Below, one piece after another: positions 22,878-31,703 of a stretch of DNA of 33,956 nt. The translations under genes were made by a program, and so were the position numbers. Under the pieces are notes generated by a model. That model was not told the DNA's origin, searched no databases, and saw only the letters and a program-made list of their open reading frames with translations. Source of the DNA: an uncultured Lentisphaerota bacterium (GTDB lineage: Bacteria; Verrucomicrobiota; Kiritimatiellia; CAIQIC01); NCBI GenBank assembly GCA_903889245.1, contig CAISWQ010000026.1, positions 1-33,956 on the forward strand, given 5' to 3'. Position 1 is the first letter of the stretch. Every line of letters starts with the position of its first letter.

Positions 22878-25792
22878 AACACGTCCTCGCGCTCCTCGCC
22901 GCGCTGCTGTTCGCCTCGCAGACTGCCGAAGCCATGGAGCTGAAATGTGGACGATTTTGTCTCTGGCTGGACGAGGGAAAGATGTCGCTGCGAAATCTGC
23001 CGGGCGGCGAGGAACTGCTCAACCGGCAGTCGCCGGGCGCCGGCTTCTATCTGCAAAACCCGGACGGCAAGCGCACGCCGCTGCCCAATATTTCATCGGG
23101 CGAAAACGGACGGTTCACGGCACGCACGGCGGATGGTCGGCAGGCGGTCAGCTTTGGCGTTGTCTCGCGGGAGCGGTATCTGGCGCTGCGCCTGGAGAAG
23201 CTCGAAGCGGAGCCCGGCGCGTCGCTGCACTGGGAGCTGAACGCTGATGCCCGCGTGCGCGTGACGGAACTTGACTACATGACCACCGTACAGAACGAGC
23301 CCTATGGCGTGCGCGTGCATTGGTCTGATCTCGCGCGCGGCGCGATGGGTGAGCCGCCGGGCGGTGTCGCGTTGTATGTGCGGCAGGATGACGCCGACGA
23401 GGACGAGACGCTGCTGCAAATCTGGGCGCAGGAAAAACTGCCGCATCCGAAAGTGGCGGGCGAATGGACGGTCGAGCGGGCGCGGCAGTGGGTTCAGCAG
23501 TGGCAGCAGCGTTTCGCCGACCGCAGCCAGTTGATCCTCGCGGGCAAAAGCATCGCCGAGCTGCACGAGGGCGTTGCCTTTGCGGAGCGGGCCGGCATCA
23601 AACAGATCTACCTGTTCACGGACACGTGGCGGACGGATCCGTTTTGGCCGAGCACCGATTTGAACTGGGCGGTCAACCGCGCCGTCTTTCCTCGCGGCGA
23701 AACCGACTTGCGGGAGTTTTCGGAGTTCGTGCGTAGCCGGGGCATGTACCTCGCGCTGCACTACGTCAGCGGTGGCATCGGGCCGCGCGATCCGGTGTAC
23801 GTTGGTCAGAAGCCCGACCGGCGTTTCGCCTCGTGGGGCGCGGGACGGCTGGCGCGCGCCGCGAGCGATGCGGACACGACGCTGGTGTTTCAGCCCGCCG
23901 CCGGCGTGGTTCCACCCGCACAACGCCAGCCGCCGTATCCAAAGTTTTTCGATTGGAAGATGCTCCGCGTCGGCGATGAACTCATCAGGTTCGGCGAGAT
24001 CGTTTGCGGGCCGGACGGCACGTGGACGGTGAAGCATGGCCGGCGTGGCGCGGGTTCGACGAAGGCGGCGCCCCATCCGGCCGGCGAGGACTGCGCCGGC
24101 CTGCTGCTGGCCTACGGGCAGAATCTGATCCCCGACAACAACTCGACGCTGCTTATCGAAGTCGCCACCAACTACGCCGGCCTGCTGAACCGTTGCGTCG
24201 TGGAACACGTGGAATTCGATGGCGCGGAGATTCATGGCCACGAAGGAAGCTGGGGCTACCGCAAATTCGCCACGCGTATCTATGAAGCGCTCGACCATCC
24301 GACGACAGCGCACGACAGTTCAGGCCGGCGCCCGGCGGCGTGGTTTGAGTATCGGCTGAATTCTTCGCGACAACTCATGCGCGGCAGTTGCGCTTACAGC
24401 CATGGCAACTACAGCGTGCCGGTGGCGCTCGCCACGCCGTCGCGGCCCGCGACGACACTCCTCGATGCGCACTTCACGCTGGCCCAGGGCAATCTCGGCG
24501 GCGCGCTCGGCATCAGCAAACCGGAGCCGATGTTCGGCGTGACGCCGCAAACGCTCAAGGTGCACGGATTGACGGAACAATTTCTCGACGCGCTGGCGAC
24601 GTGGAAGAAGGTGGATGCGTTGCTGACCGATGAACAGCGTGAGCGAATCAACGCTACCTTCAGTCATCCCAAGGGCGGGCAGACGAAGTTCAACCATCAT
24701 CTCTGTTCGCCCGTAGTGCCGGTGGCGCGGAAAGTCGGTGACCGCTTCGAGGTCGTGCCGACACGTGTGCTCACGCGCCGCACGGGGGACATCCTTTGGC
24801 AGCACGGCCAGGAACACGGCGCGATTTCGCCGCGGCAGTACCTCCGGCCCGGCGAGAAGTTCGTGCTCGAAAATCCTGATGCGCAGCAGCCGCTCCAATT
24901 CATCCTCCACGTCCTGCCAGCGTTCGATCCCAACGCCGCGGCGCTGACCCCGACGAGCGCGAAATCCGCGCCAGCCGAAAAGCCGGCCACGGATTTGTTC
25001 ACCGATGGCAACCAGGCGGCCGCCCCCGGCGCCGTGCGCCACGCCGATAACGTTCTGCTCCAGCCTGCCCATGCCGGGGTGCTTCACGCAGACGGCCCGA
25101 CCCGCGCGACGCTGGAAGCCGGCGCGCTCGTCCTGATGGCGTCCAACGCCACTGAGCGCGTGCAGCGCGCAACCGAGGCGTTGCCGTGGTGGAGCGCCGC
25201 GGTGGATATGACGCGGCGGCGCGGCCTCGGTATGTGGGTGACGGGCGATGGCAGCGGCGCGTTGCTGTTGGTGGAACTGGGCCATCGCGATTACGTGGTG
25301 CCGGTCGATTTCACCGGCCGGCGCTACATCGAGATTCCCAACGGCGAGGTCGCCTGGGCTAGCGGCGCGTGGGGCTGGCGGATGGAAACCAAGAGCACCG
25401 ATTATGCGAAGGTCCAGCGGGTGAAGATCGGTTTTGGTGAACTCCCGCCCGGCGTCCAAGCGCGCGTGAAGATCGAACGACTCACGGCGTTGGGGGAAAT
25501 CCCCGTTGCGCTGCAACAGCCCGTCGTGCGCGTCGGCAGCGGACAAATGCGCGTGCGCGGAGCTGTCCCGGGCGGGCACTACCTGCAATATGCCGGCGGC
25601 ACGCAGGCGGTTGTTTATGACGAGAACTGGCACCCGTGCGGTGAGCTTCCCGTCGAACCGGCAGGTTGCACGATGCCGGCCGGCCCGGTCGAGGTGAGCG
25701 TGAATGTCGAGCAGCCCGGTCCGGCGCCGTGGCTGGAGGTGCAGTTCCTCACAACCGGCCATCCGATTCCTGTGGGTAGGGGAGAAAAATGA
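22874..25792 (+). CDS. Large secreted protein of unknown family, possibly a TIM-barrel glycosidase
   Basis: A 972-residue exported protein starting in an ATGA overlap with the preceding hydrolase. The signal peptide is about residues 1-20 (hydrophobic LALLAALLFASQTAEA). An N-terminal beta-sandwich-like part (residues 20-210) is followed by segments reminiscent of glycosidase barrels: KQIYLFTDTWRTDPFWP (about 240), LREFSEFVRSRGMYLALHYVSGGIGPRDP (about 285) and EHVEFDGAEIHGHEGSWG (about 442), where Asp and Glu could be catalytic. The C-terminal third is beta-rich. I do not recognise a named family. Its coupling to two esterase-like hydrolases suggests it acts on the same glycan. The alternative is a binding or scaffold protein. 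Confidence 0.7.
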   Translation: MKHVLALLAALLFASQTAEAMELKCGRFCLWLDEGKMSLRNLPGGEELLNRQSPGAGFYLQNPDGKRTPLPNISSGENGRFTARTADGRQAVSFGVVSRERYLALRLEKLEAEPGASLHWELNADARVRVTELDYMTTVQNEPYGVRVHWSDLARGAMGEPPGGVALYVRQDDADEDETLLQIWAQEKLPHPKVAGEWTVERARQWVQQWQQRFADRSQLILAGKSIAELHEGVAFAERAGIKQIYLFTDTWRTDPFWPSTDLNWAVNRAVFPRGETDLREFSEFVRSRGMYLALHYVSGGIGPRDPVYVGQKPDRRFASWGAGRLARAASDADTTLVFQPAAGVVPPAQRQPPYPKFFDWKMLRVGDELIRFGEIVCGPDGTWTVKHGRRGAGSTKAAPHPAGEDCAGLLLAYGQNLIPDNNSTLLIEVATNYAGLLNRCVVEHVEFDGAEIHGHEGSWGYRKFATRIYEALDHPTTAHDSSGRRPAAWFEYRLNSSRQLMRGSCAYSHGNYSVPVALATPSRPATTLLDAHFTLAQGNLGGALGISKPEPMFGVTPQTLKVHGLTEQFLDALATWKKVDALLTDEQRERINATFSHPKGGQTKFNHHLCSPVVPVARKVGDRFEVVPTRVLTRRTGDILWQHGQEHGAISPRQYLRPGEKFVLENPDAQQPLQFILHVLPAFDPNAAALTPTSAKSAPAEKPATDLFTDGNQAAAPGAVRHADNVLLQPAHAGVLHADGPTRATLEAGALVLMASNATERVQRATEALPWWSAAVDMTRRRGLGMWVTGDGSGALLLVELGHRDYVVPVDFTGRRYIEIPNGEVAWASGAWGWRMETKSTDYAKVQRVKIGFGELPPGVQARVKIERLTALGEIPVALQQPVVRVGSGQMRVRGAVPGGHYLQYAGGTQAVVYDENWHPCGELPVEPAGCTMPAGPVEVSVNVEQPGPAPWLEVQFLTTGHPIPVGRGEK

Positions 25793-27030
25793 AAACCATC
25801 CAGGCGTTTGTGAAAATCGTCGGCCGGTTCGCCCTTCTAACTCTCGCGGCTCTGCCGGGCTTGGGCGCGGCCGACTTCGCGCAGGAGCGCGAGCAGGTGC
25901 TCGCGCTCGCCCAAATGACGGCGCCGCCCAAGACGCACGTCGCGGAAGGTTTCGCCGCGACGGGCGGGGTCAAGGCGCTCTTCTTCGAGGCGCTGCCGTG
26001 GAAAGGCAAGCCGACGCGCGTTTTCGCGTGGCTGGGTCTGCCGGAAAAGCGCGCGGGAAAAATTCCCGGCATCGTACTGGTCCACGGCGGCGGCGGCACG
26101 GCGTTCAAGGAGTGGGTCCAGAAGTGGAACGAGCACGGCTACGCCGCGCTCAGCATCGCGGTCGAGGGCCAGACCGATCAGCGCGTAGCCAAGGGCGCCG
26201 GGGCGACGGCGACGGGCTGGAAGCGGCACGAGTGGGCAGGGCCGGAGCGTTCCGGCATCTACGCCGACTCGGAGCGGTCGCTCAAGGAGCAGTGGATCTT
26301 TCACGCCTGCGCCGATGTCGTGCTGGCGAACTCGCTGCTGCGGTCGCTGCCGGAAGTCGAGGCCGGCCAGATCGGGCTCATGGGCATCTCGTGGGGCGGC
26401 GTCATCACGAGTACGGCCATCGGCATCGACACGCGATTCGCCTTCGCGATTCCCACCTATGGCTGCGGTCATCTGTTCGATGCCGACAATCAATACGGCC
26501 GGGCGCTTGGCAGCAATCAGCTTTATCGCGAAGTCTGGGACCCGATGGTGCGCCTCGCGCGCGCGCAACTGCCGGTGCTCTGGTTCTCGTGGCCGGAGGA
26601 CCAGCACTTCCCGATGGACTGCCTCGCCGCCTGCTGCCATGCCGCGCCCGGCCCGCGTCAGCTCGCGCTCATCCCCGGCATGCGGCACGGCCATCAAGCC
26701 GGCTGGAACCCGCCCGATAGCTATGCCTTTGCGGACAGCATCGTGCGCGACGGCAAGCCGTGGTGCGCGCAGGCGAAGGCGGAACTGGTGGGCGGCAAGG
26801 CGCAGGCCACCTTTGCCTCCGCAAAGACGCCCGACTGTGCCACGCTGATCAGCACCACCGGCACCGGCTTCACCGGTAACCGCAAATGGATTGAGTCGCC
26901 GGCCACCCTGGCGAAACAAGGCAACGCCTGGCGCGCCTCTGCGCCGCTTCCACCGGGCACCACGGCGTGGTATATGAACCTCCGCTGCGGCGCGTTGACC
27001 GCGAGTTCCGATTATCAGGAAACAAAATAA
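25789..27030 (+). CDS. Secreted alpha/beta hydrolase (acetylxylan-esterase-like)
   Basis: A 413-residue exported hydrolase, third gene of the coupled operon; its ATG overlaps the preceding stop (ATGA at 25789-25792) and GGGGAG lies just before it. The signal peptide runs to about residue 28 (LPGLGAA). VLVHGGGG is the oxyanion loop, GISWGG carries nucleophile Ser201, SWPEDQHFP probably the Asp, and MRHGHQAGW the His (His300 or His302). A short C-terminal beta domain follows (residues about 325-413). The arrangement resembles prolyl-oligopeptidase-like acetyl esterases found in glycan loci. Its N-terminal cap differs from the 21150 hydrolase, so this is not a simple duplicate. Substrate unknown. 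Confidence 0.82.
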   Translation: MKTIQAFVKIVGRFALLTLAALPGLGAADFAQEREQVLALAQMTAPPKTHVAEGFAATGGVKALFFEALPWKGKPTRVFAWLGLPEKRAGKIPGIVLVHGGGGTAFKEWVQKWNEHGYAALSIAVEGQTDQRVAKGAGATATGWKRHEWAGPERSGIYADSERSLKEQWIFHACADVVLANSLLRSLPEVEAGQIGLMGISWGGVITSTAIGIDTRFAFAIPTYGCGHLFDADNQYGRALGSNQLYREVWDPMVRLARAQLPVLWFSWPEDQHFPMDCLAACCHAAPGPRQLALIPGMRHGHQAGWNPPDSYAFADSIVRDGKPWCAQAKAELVGGKAQATFASAKTPDCATLISTTGTGFTGNRKWIESPATLAKQGNAWRASAPLPPGTTAWYMNLRCGALTASSDYQETK

Positions 27031-27114
27031 AAGGCCACACGGGCAGCGGACTTGCGCGTGCGAGGCCGAAGACTTGCAGCAAGCGCCGCGAAGCTGGGGT
27101 CGAAACGAAGGCGC

Positions 27115-27162
27115 TTTCCAATGGCTGGAAAAATATGTGGTGAGCGCTTCCAATGCTTGGAA
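27115..27162. repeat. Dispersed palindrome, copies 20-21 (TTCCAAT variants)
   Basis: TTTCCAATGGCTGGAAAAA (27115-27133) and TTCCAATGCTTGGAA (27148-27162) carry a T in place of the first G of the core. They lie 33 to 80 bases before the sulfatase start at 27195. Confidence 0.82.
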
Positions 27163-27194
27163 GCCTCGCTAACCCGGCGGAGAAAGGAAACATC

Positions 27195-28805
27195 ATGAAA
27201 CTCGCCATCACCCTCGCGCTCGCCCTGCTATGGGTGGCGCCGGCAACAGGCGCAGGCGACACGGCGCAGGGGGCGTCGCAACCGAACCTGGTTTTCATCT
27301 TCGCCGATGACTGGGGCTGGGGCGACCTGTCGTGTCACGGGCATCCGTGGTTGAAGACGCCGCACCTCGACCGGCTTGCGAGCGAGGGGATTGATTTCCA
27401 GCAGTTCAATGTGCTCAATCCGGTTTGCTCGCCCAGCCGCACGGCCCTCATGACGGGCAGGTACCCGGCGCGGTTCAGCATCCATCAGCATTTCGCCGCG
27501 CCGCCATCCAACGCCCAGCGGGGTATGCCGGACTGGCTCGACCCCAAGGCGCCGACGCTGCCGCGTTTCCTGAAGCAAGCGGGCTACCGCACGGCGCACT
27601 TCGGCAAGTGGCATCTCACGAATCGCGAGACGCACGGCGCGCCGGAACCTGCCGCCTACGGCTACGACGTCGCCAGCGTCTTTAACGGCGGCGCGGAGTG
27701 GCCGTCGGCCGACCTGCACGCCGCGGGCGATGACGCCGTCGCCTTCATCAAGGCGAACGCGAGCCGGCCGTTTTTCATCAACGTCTGGCTGCACGAAAGC
27801 CATACGCCGCATGTGCCCACGCAGGCATCCCTGGAACAGTGGAAGCATCTCGACGAGCAGAAGCAGGTCTATGCCGCCGTCATCACCGATGGCGACAACG
27901 CGGTCGGGAAGATTCTCGCGGCGCTGAAGGAGACCGGCGTCGAGGGCCATACACTCGTGCTGTTCTCCAGCGACAACGGCCCGGAGTGGACCGGCAAGAA
28001 TAAAAATTCCGGCGCTGTGGATGCGCACACCGGCGCGCGTGGCTACGACACCTACTACAGCATCGGCAGCACAGGCGGATTGCGCGGGCGCAAGCGCAGC
28101 CTGTTCGAGGGTGGTGTGCGCGTGCCGTTCATCGTGCGCTGGCCCGGCCACGCGCCGGCGGGCCTGAAGAACGGGAAGACGGTGGTGAGCGCGGTTGACA
28201 TGCTGCCGACGCTTTGCGCCGCCGCCGGCGTGAAGCTGCCGGATGATTATCATGGCGATGGTGAAAACCTTCTGGATGCTTTCCACGGAAAAGAAGCCGC
28301 GCGTACCCGGCCCATCTTCTGGGAATGGCGTGGTAATGATACGGAACCCGACTGGTGGCCGCGGCTGGCCGTGCGCGATGGCGCGTGGAAGCTGGCGATG
28401 ACCTACGACGCGCAGCGCGTCGAGTTGCACCAACTCATCGAAGACCGCGCGGAGGCGAAAGATACATCCAAGGAACATCCCGAGGTTGTGGCGCGCCTCG
28501 CCAAGCTGGCGCAGGATTGGAAGGCCACCTTGCCGGCCGCTCCCGATCCGGCCTGCTGCAGCACTTCTGACCATGCCGGGGCCGCAGGAAAGCCTGCCAA
28601 ACCCGCCGCCAGAAAAGTCACCCCGGAACAACGGGCCAAGGCTTTTGCACGATGGGACGTGAACAAGGACGGCGTGCTCATGTTCGATGAATACAAGTCC
28701 GGACTGAAAGGCGAATCCAACCTTGAAACGCGCTTCAAAAACTTCGATAAGAACGGCGACGGCAAGCTGACGCGCGAAGAATTCGTGGGCGCGCCGGCCA
28801 ACTGA
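27195..28805 (+). CDS. Secreted sulfatase fused to a C-terminal EF-hand pair
   Basis: A 536-residue protein. Signal peptide about residues 1-20. Sulfatase core: QPNLVFIFADDWGWGDL, Cys78 in VCSPSR, FGKWHLT and FSSDNGPEW. The body ends near residue 450; a short linker with CC (PACCSTS) and Lys/Ala-rich stretch follows. Residues 477-536 then hold two EF-hand calcium loops: DVNKDGVLMFDE (488-499) and DKNGDGKLTREE (518-529). Such fusions are uncommon in sulfatase families but occur in PVC bacteria. Calcium may help stabilise or anchor the tail. ATG 27195 has AAAGGAAA upstream; the earlier in-frame ATG begins inside a palindrome copy. Only 21 bases separate it from the next sulfatase gene. Confidence 0.92.
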   Translation: MKLAITLALALLWVAPATGAGDTAQGASQPNLVFIFADDWGWGDLSCHGHPWLKTPHLDRLASEGIDFQQFNVLNPVCSPSRTALMTGRYPARFSIHQHFAAPPSNAQRGMPDWLDPKAPTLPRFLKQAGYRTAHFGKWHLTNRETHGAPEPAAYGYDVASVFNGGAEWPSADLHAAGDDAVAFIKANASRPFFINVWLHESHTPHVPTQASLEQWKHLDEQKQVYAAVITDGDNAVGKILAALKETGVEGHTLVLFSSDNGPEWTGKNKNSGAVDAHTGARGYDTYYSIGSTGGLRGRKRSLFEGGVRVPFIVRWPGHAPAGLKNGKTVVSAVDMLPTLCAAAGVKLPDDYHGDGENLLDAFHGKEAARTRPIFWEWRGNDTEPDWWPRLAVRDGAWKLAMTYDAQRVELHQLIEDRAEAKDTSKEHPEVVARLAKLAQDWKATLPAAPDPACCSTSDHAGAAGKPAKPAARKVTPEQRAKAFARWDVNKDGVLMFDEYKSGLKGESNLETRFKNFDKNGDGKLTREEFVGAPAN

Positions 28806-28826
28806 ATCTCAACTCGGAGCGATGTT

Positions 28827-30905
28827 ATGAAAAAAGCGATCATTGTTCTCGCCTACCTGTTCGCAGCTCGGCTTGCGGTCTGCGCTGCTGCGCCCAACAT
28901 CGTCGTCATCCTGTCCGATGATTATGGCTGGGGCAGTTGCGGCTGCTATGGGGCGGACCCGAAGCTGGTGCGCACGCCGGCGATCGACCGGCTCGCGCGC
29001 GAGGGCCGGCGGTTCACCGACGCGAACACGACCTCGTCGGTCTGCTCGCCGACGCGCTACTCCGTGATGACCGGCCGCTACTGCTGGCGCACGTCGCTGA
29101 CCCACGAGGTACTCGGCACGTTCTCGCCGCTGCACATCGAGACGAACCGGCTGACGATGGCCTCGCTGCTCAAGGCGCACGGCTACCGCACGGCGGCGGT
29201 GGGCAAGTGGCACCTCGGCTACGGCACGAGCGATGGCTCGCCGAAGTGGCGTACCGACTACAGCGCGGAGCTGGCGCCGGGTCCGTTCGAGCTCGGGTTC
29301 GACTATCACTTCGGCGTGCCGAGCAATCACGGCGACCTGACCGGGGTCTTCGTCGAGAACCGCTTCGTCTACGGCCTGCGCGCGGGGAAAATCCCGGAGA
29401 ACATGAAGGTGCGCGTGCCCGATAGCGATGACTTCCAGGCCACCTACGGGCCGGCCGACATGGAGAACGCGCGCGGCAGCGCGAACATTCTTGCCCTCGA
29501 TGCGCCGCGCCGGAAAAACGAGCGCGTGATGAAGGTGCTCACCGACAAGGCGACGCACTGGATCGAGCAGCAGCCGAAGGACCAGCCGTTCTTCCTCTAC
29601 TTCACACCCGTCGCCGTGCACAACCCCGTGACGCCCGACAAGGACCTCGCCGGCCAGAGCGCCGCGGGCCTCTACGGCGACTGGATCCACGAGCTGGATC
29701 GCAGCGTCGGCCGGATTCTGGAAACGCTCGACAAGCAGGGTGTGGCGCAGAACACGCTGGTGATTTTCTCCAGCGATAACGGCGGCGTGAAGGAGCCGCA
29801 GAAGACTGATTCCCATCAGACCAAGGCATTGAACGCCGGGCTCGCCGTCACCGGCCCGTGGCGCGGCGGCAAGCATCACATCTGGGAGGGCGGCTTCCGC
29901 GTCCCGTTCCTCGTGCGCTGGCCCGGGCAGGCGGCCGCCGGCTCGGTCTGCCACGAGACGATCAGCCTCGCCGACCTCCTCGCGACCGCCGCCGCGATCG
30001 TCGGTGAAAAGCTGCCGGCGGCGAACAAGGGCGCCGAGGATAGCTATAGCATCCTGCCCGCGATCCGCGGCGAAAAATATTCCACGCCGCTGCGGCCGGA
30101 CATCATCGTCCATAGCTCCGATGGCGTCTTCGCCATCCGCAAGGGCCAGTGGAAATGGATCGAGGGCATCCCGGTCGAGGACATCAAGCCCGGCGCGCGC
30201 AAGGCCCGCGCCGATGAATATCACCCGCAGCTCTACGACCTGCAGGCCGATCCCGCCGAGACGAAAGACGTCAGCGCCCAGCATCCCGATGTGGTGAAGG
30301 AACTCGCCGCGCTGCTCGAGCGCTACCGCGAGGGCGGCTACAGCCGCGAGCTGCCGCCGCCCGTGGTCAAGCCCGCCGCGCCCACGCTGCCGCCGCTCGC
30401 CGCCAAGGCCGTGCTCGAGACCGCGTTCGATAAGGTCCCCGGCGCGCCCTGGGTGCTCGTGCGCGGCAAGTGGATCGCGAAGGATGGCGCGGTCTGGGGC
30501 AGCGAGAAGGGCGCCGACCAGTCCGCCGCCGCGCTGCGCTATCCCTTCCCGCAGACCGATGCCGATATCCAGTACGAGCTTTCGCTGCCGCCTGCCGCGG
30601 CCCACACGCTGCGCATCGCGAGCAAGGACAAGGATCAGGTTCTGCTGATCCAGATTTCCGCGCGCCGCGTCGCCGTCACCGACCAGGCCAGCGGCAAAAT
30701 CCTCGCGCAGGCGCCGGCGAAGTTCGCGGCCAGGACGTGGCTGCCCGTGCGCGCGTGCTTCCGCGGCAGCGTGCTGACCGTGCAGGTCGGCGAGGTCGTC
30801 GCCAAGGCGGAGTCCCCGCTCGTCGCCCTGCCGAAGACCGCCTTCGCCTTCATGGCCCACGGCGAGGACCTCGGCTTCCGCAAGGTCTGCGTCCACGCGC
30901 CATGA
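28827..30905 (+). CDS. Secreted sulfatase with C-terminal concanavalin-like domain
   Basis: A 692-residue protein, the longest sulfatase here. Signal peptide to about residue 21 (LAVCAAA). Motifs: APNIVVILSDDYGWGSCG, Cys73 in VCSPTR, VGKWHLGYG, FTPVAVHNPV and FSSDNGG. A Pro-rich linker (PPPVVKPAAPTLPPL, near residue 515) leads to a beta-rich domain of about 160 residues (LETAFDKVPGAPWVLVRGKW, LRIASKDKDQVLLIQI, FRGSVLTVQVGEVVAKAES). This resembles DUF1080/LamG-type glycan-binding folds. It may bind the polysaccharide while the N-terminal domain desulfates it; that is inference. GGAG precedes the ATG by seven bases. The gene closely follows the sulfatase at 27195, so both are likely one transcript. 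Confidence 0.9.
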   Translation: MKKAIIVLAYLFAARLAVCAAAPNIVVILSDDYGWGSCGCYGADPKLVRTPAIDRLAREGRRFTDANTTSSVCSPTRYSVMTGRYCWRTSLTHEVLGTFSPLHIETNRLTMASLLKAHGYRTAAVGKWHLGYGTSDGSPKWRTDYSAELAPGPFELGFDYHFGVPSNHGDLTGVFVENRFVYGLRAGKIPENMKVRVPDSDDFQATYGPADMENARGSANILALDAPRRKNERVMKVLTDKATHWIEQQPKDQPFFLYFTPVAVHNPVTPDKDLAGQSAAGLYGDWIHELDRSVGRILETLDKQGVAQNTLVIFSSDNGGVKEPQKTDSHQTKALNAGLAVTGPWRGGKHHIWEGGFRVPFLVRWPGQAAAGSVCHETISLADLLATAAAIVGEKLPAANKGAEDSYSILPAIRGEKYSTPLRPDIIVHSSDGVFAIRKGQWKWIEGIPVEDIKPGARKARADEYHPQLYDLQADPAETKDVSAQHPDVVKELAALLERYREGGYSRELPPPVVKPAAPTLPPLAAKAVLETAFDKVPGAPWVLVRGKWIAKDGAVWGSEKGADQSAAALRYPFPQTDADIQYELSLPPAAAHTLRIASKDKDQVLLIQISARRVAVTDQASGKILAQAPAKFAARTWLPVRACFRGSVLTVQVGEVVAKAESPLVALPKTAFAFMAHGEDLGFRKVCVHAP

Positions 30906-30978
30906 GGCAGTTGTGCGGGCAACAACCCGACGAATGCCACGCGTTGCAAGCTGCACACTTTTCGACTATATAACCGCC

Positions 30979-31308
30979 GTGATCCAAAACGCGTCAAGTT
31001 TTCCGTCCCTGCAAACGGTGCGCGCGGTAGTCAGCGCAGTTTGTGCGGATCAGCCCGTCGCGTGCGTGCAGGCCTTCGGCTCGCTCGTCAACGGCGTGCC
31101 GCACGCGGGAAGCGATGTGGACTTGCTGGTGGAATTCGAACCGCACTCGCACATCGGCTTGTTGGAGATGGGGGCGTTGAAGGAAGAGCTCGAAGAGCGT
31201 CTGGGGTGTTCCGTGGACCTCGTCAGCCGCGCGGCTGTCGAGAAAAGTCGCAACCCCTATCGCCGCCGCTCGATCCTCGCGGCCCCGGTGACCCTCTATG
31301 CCCGCTGA
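30979..31308 (+). CDS. mntA: MNT-domain nucleotidyltransferase antitoxin
   Basis: A 109-residue minimal nucleotidyltransferase. The signature GSX10DXD is exact: Gly34-Ser35, ten residues, Asp46-Val-Asp48 in the QAFGSLVNG ... SDVDLLVEFEP stretch. In characterised MntA/HepT systems the MNT protein inactivates the HEPN toxin by adding AMP units to a tyrosine. The stop overlaps the following gene by 11 bases, so translation is coupled. The start is taken at GTG 30979; no clear ribosome site is seen, and a longer frame to 30913 cannot be excluded. It is a small cytoplasmic protein amid exported enzymes, which marks the pair as a separate acquisition. Confidence 0.88.
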   Translation: MIQNASSFPSLQTVRAVVSAVCADQPVACVQAFGSLVNGVPHAGSDVDLLVEFEPHSHIGLLEMGALKEELEERLGCSVDLVSRAAVEKSRNPYRRRSILAAPVTLYAR

Positions 31309-31642
31309 CAAACAACCGGGACTGCTGCGCGACATCCTTGATTCGGCCAAGGCCATCCAGAAGTACATGGCTGGCGTTACGCACGAAAAATTCCTGGCCG
31401 ACACCGAGAAACAGGATGCCGTCCTGCGGCGTCTCGAGATTATCGGGGAAGCGGCCAGCCGGTTAGCGCCGGAAACACAGGCGCTGTTTCCGGATCTGCC
31501 CTTTCGCGCGATGCGGGGCATGCGGAATATCATCGCGCACGACTATGGTGAGGTTGACCTTGAACAAGTATGGACCACAGCCAGCACCGACCTTGATCAT
31601 TTGGTCGCCGTCCTGGATGGCTACTTCGCCAGCATTGGCTAA
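31298..31642 (+). CDS. hepT: HEPN (DUF86) RNase toxin
   Basis: A 114-residue all-helical HEPN protein. The catalytic motif RX4H with downstream tyrosine is exact: Arg76-NIIA-His81-Asp-Tyr83 (RNIIAHDY). In known HepT toxins Arg and His cleave RNA and the Tyr of RX4HXY is the residue modified by MntA. Other DUF86 features such as LRRLEIIGEAASRL (43-56) are present, and the length is typical. The ATG at 31298 lies 11 bases inside the mntA frame. All key residues are intact, so the system looks functional. Gene order is antitoxin first. Confidence 0.9.
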   Translation: MPADKQPGLLRDILDSAKAIQKYMAGVTHEKFLADTEKQDAVLRRLEIIGEAASRLAPETQALFPDLPFRAMRGMRNIIAHDYGEVDLEQVWTTASTDLDHLVAVLDGYFASIG

Positions 31643-31703
31643 CCAGTTCTGCGTGTTCGGTGGCGATAGTAGCTTCCTCAAAGTGCATATCTCATGAGGC
31701 CGG

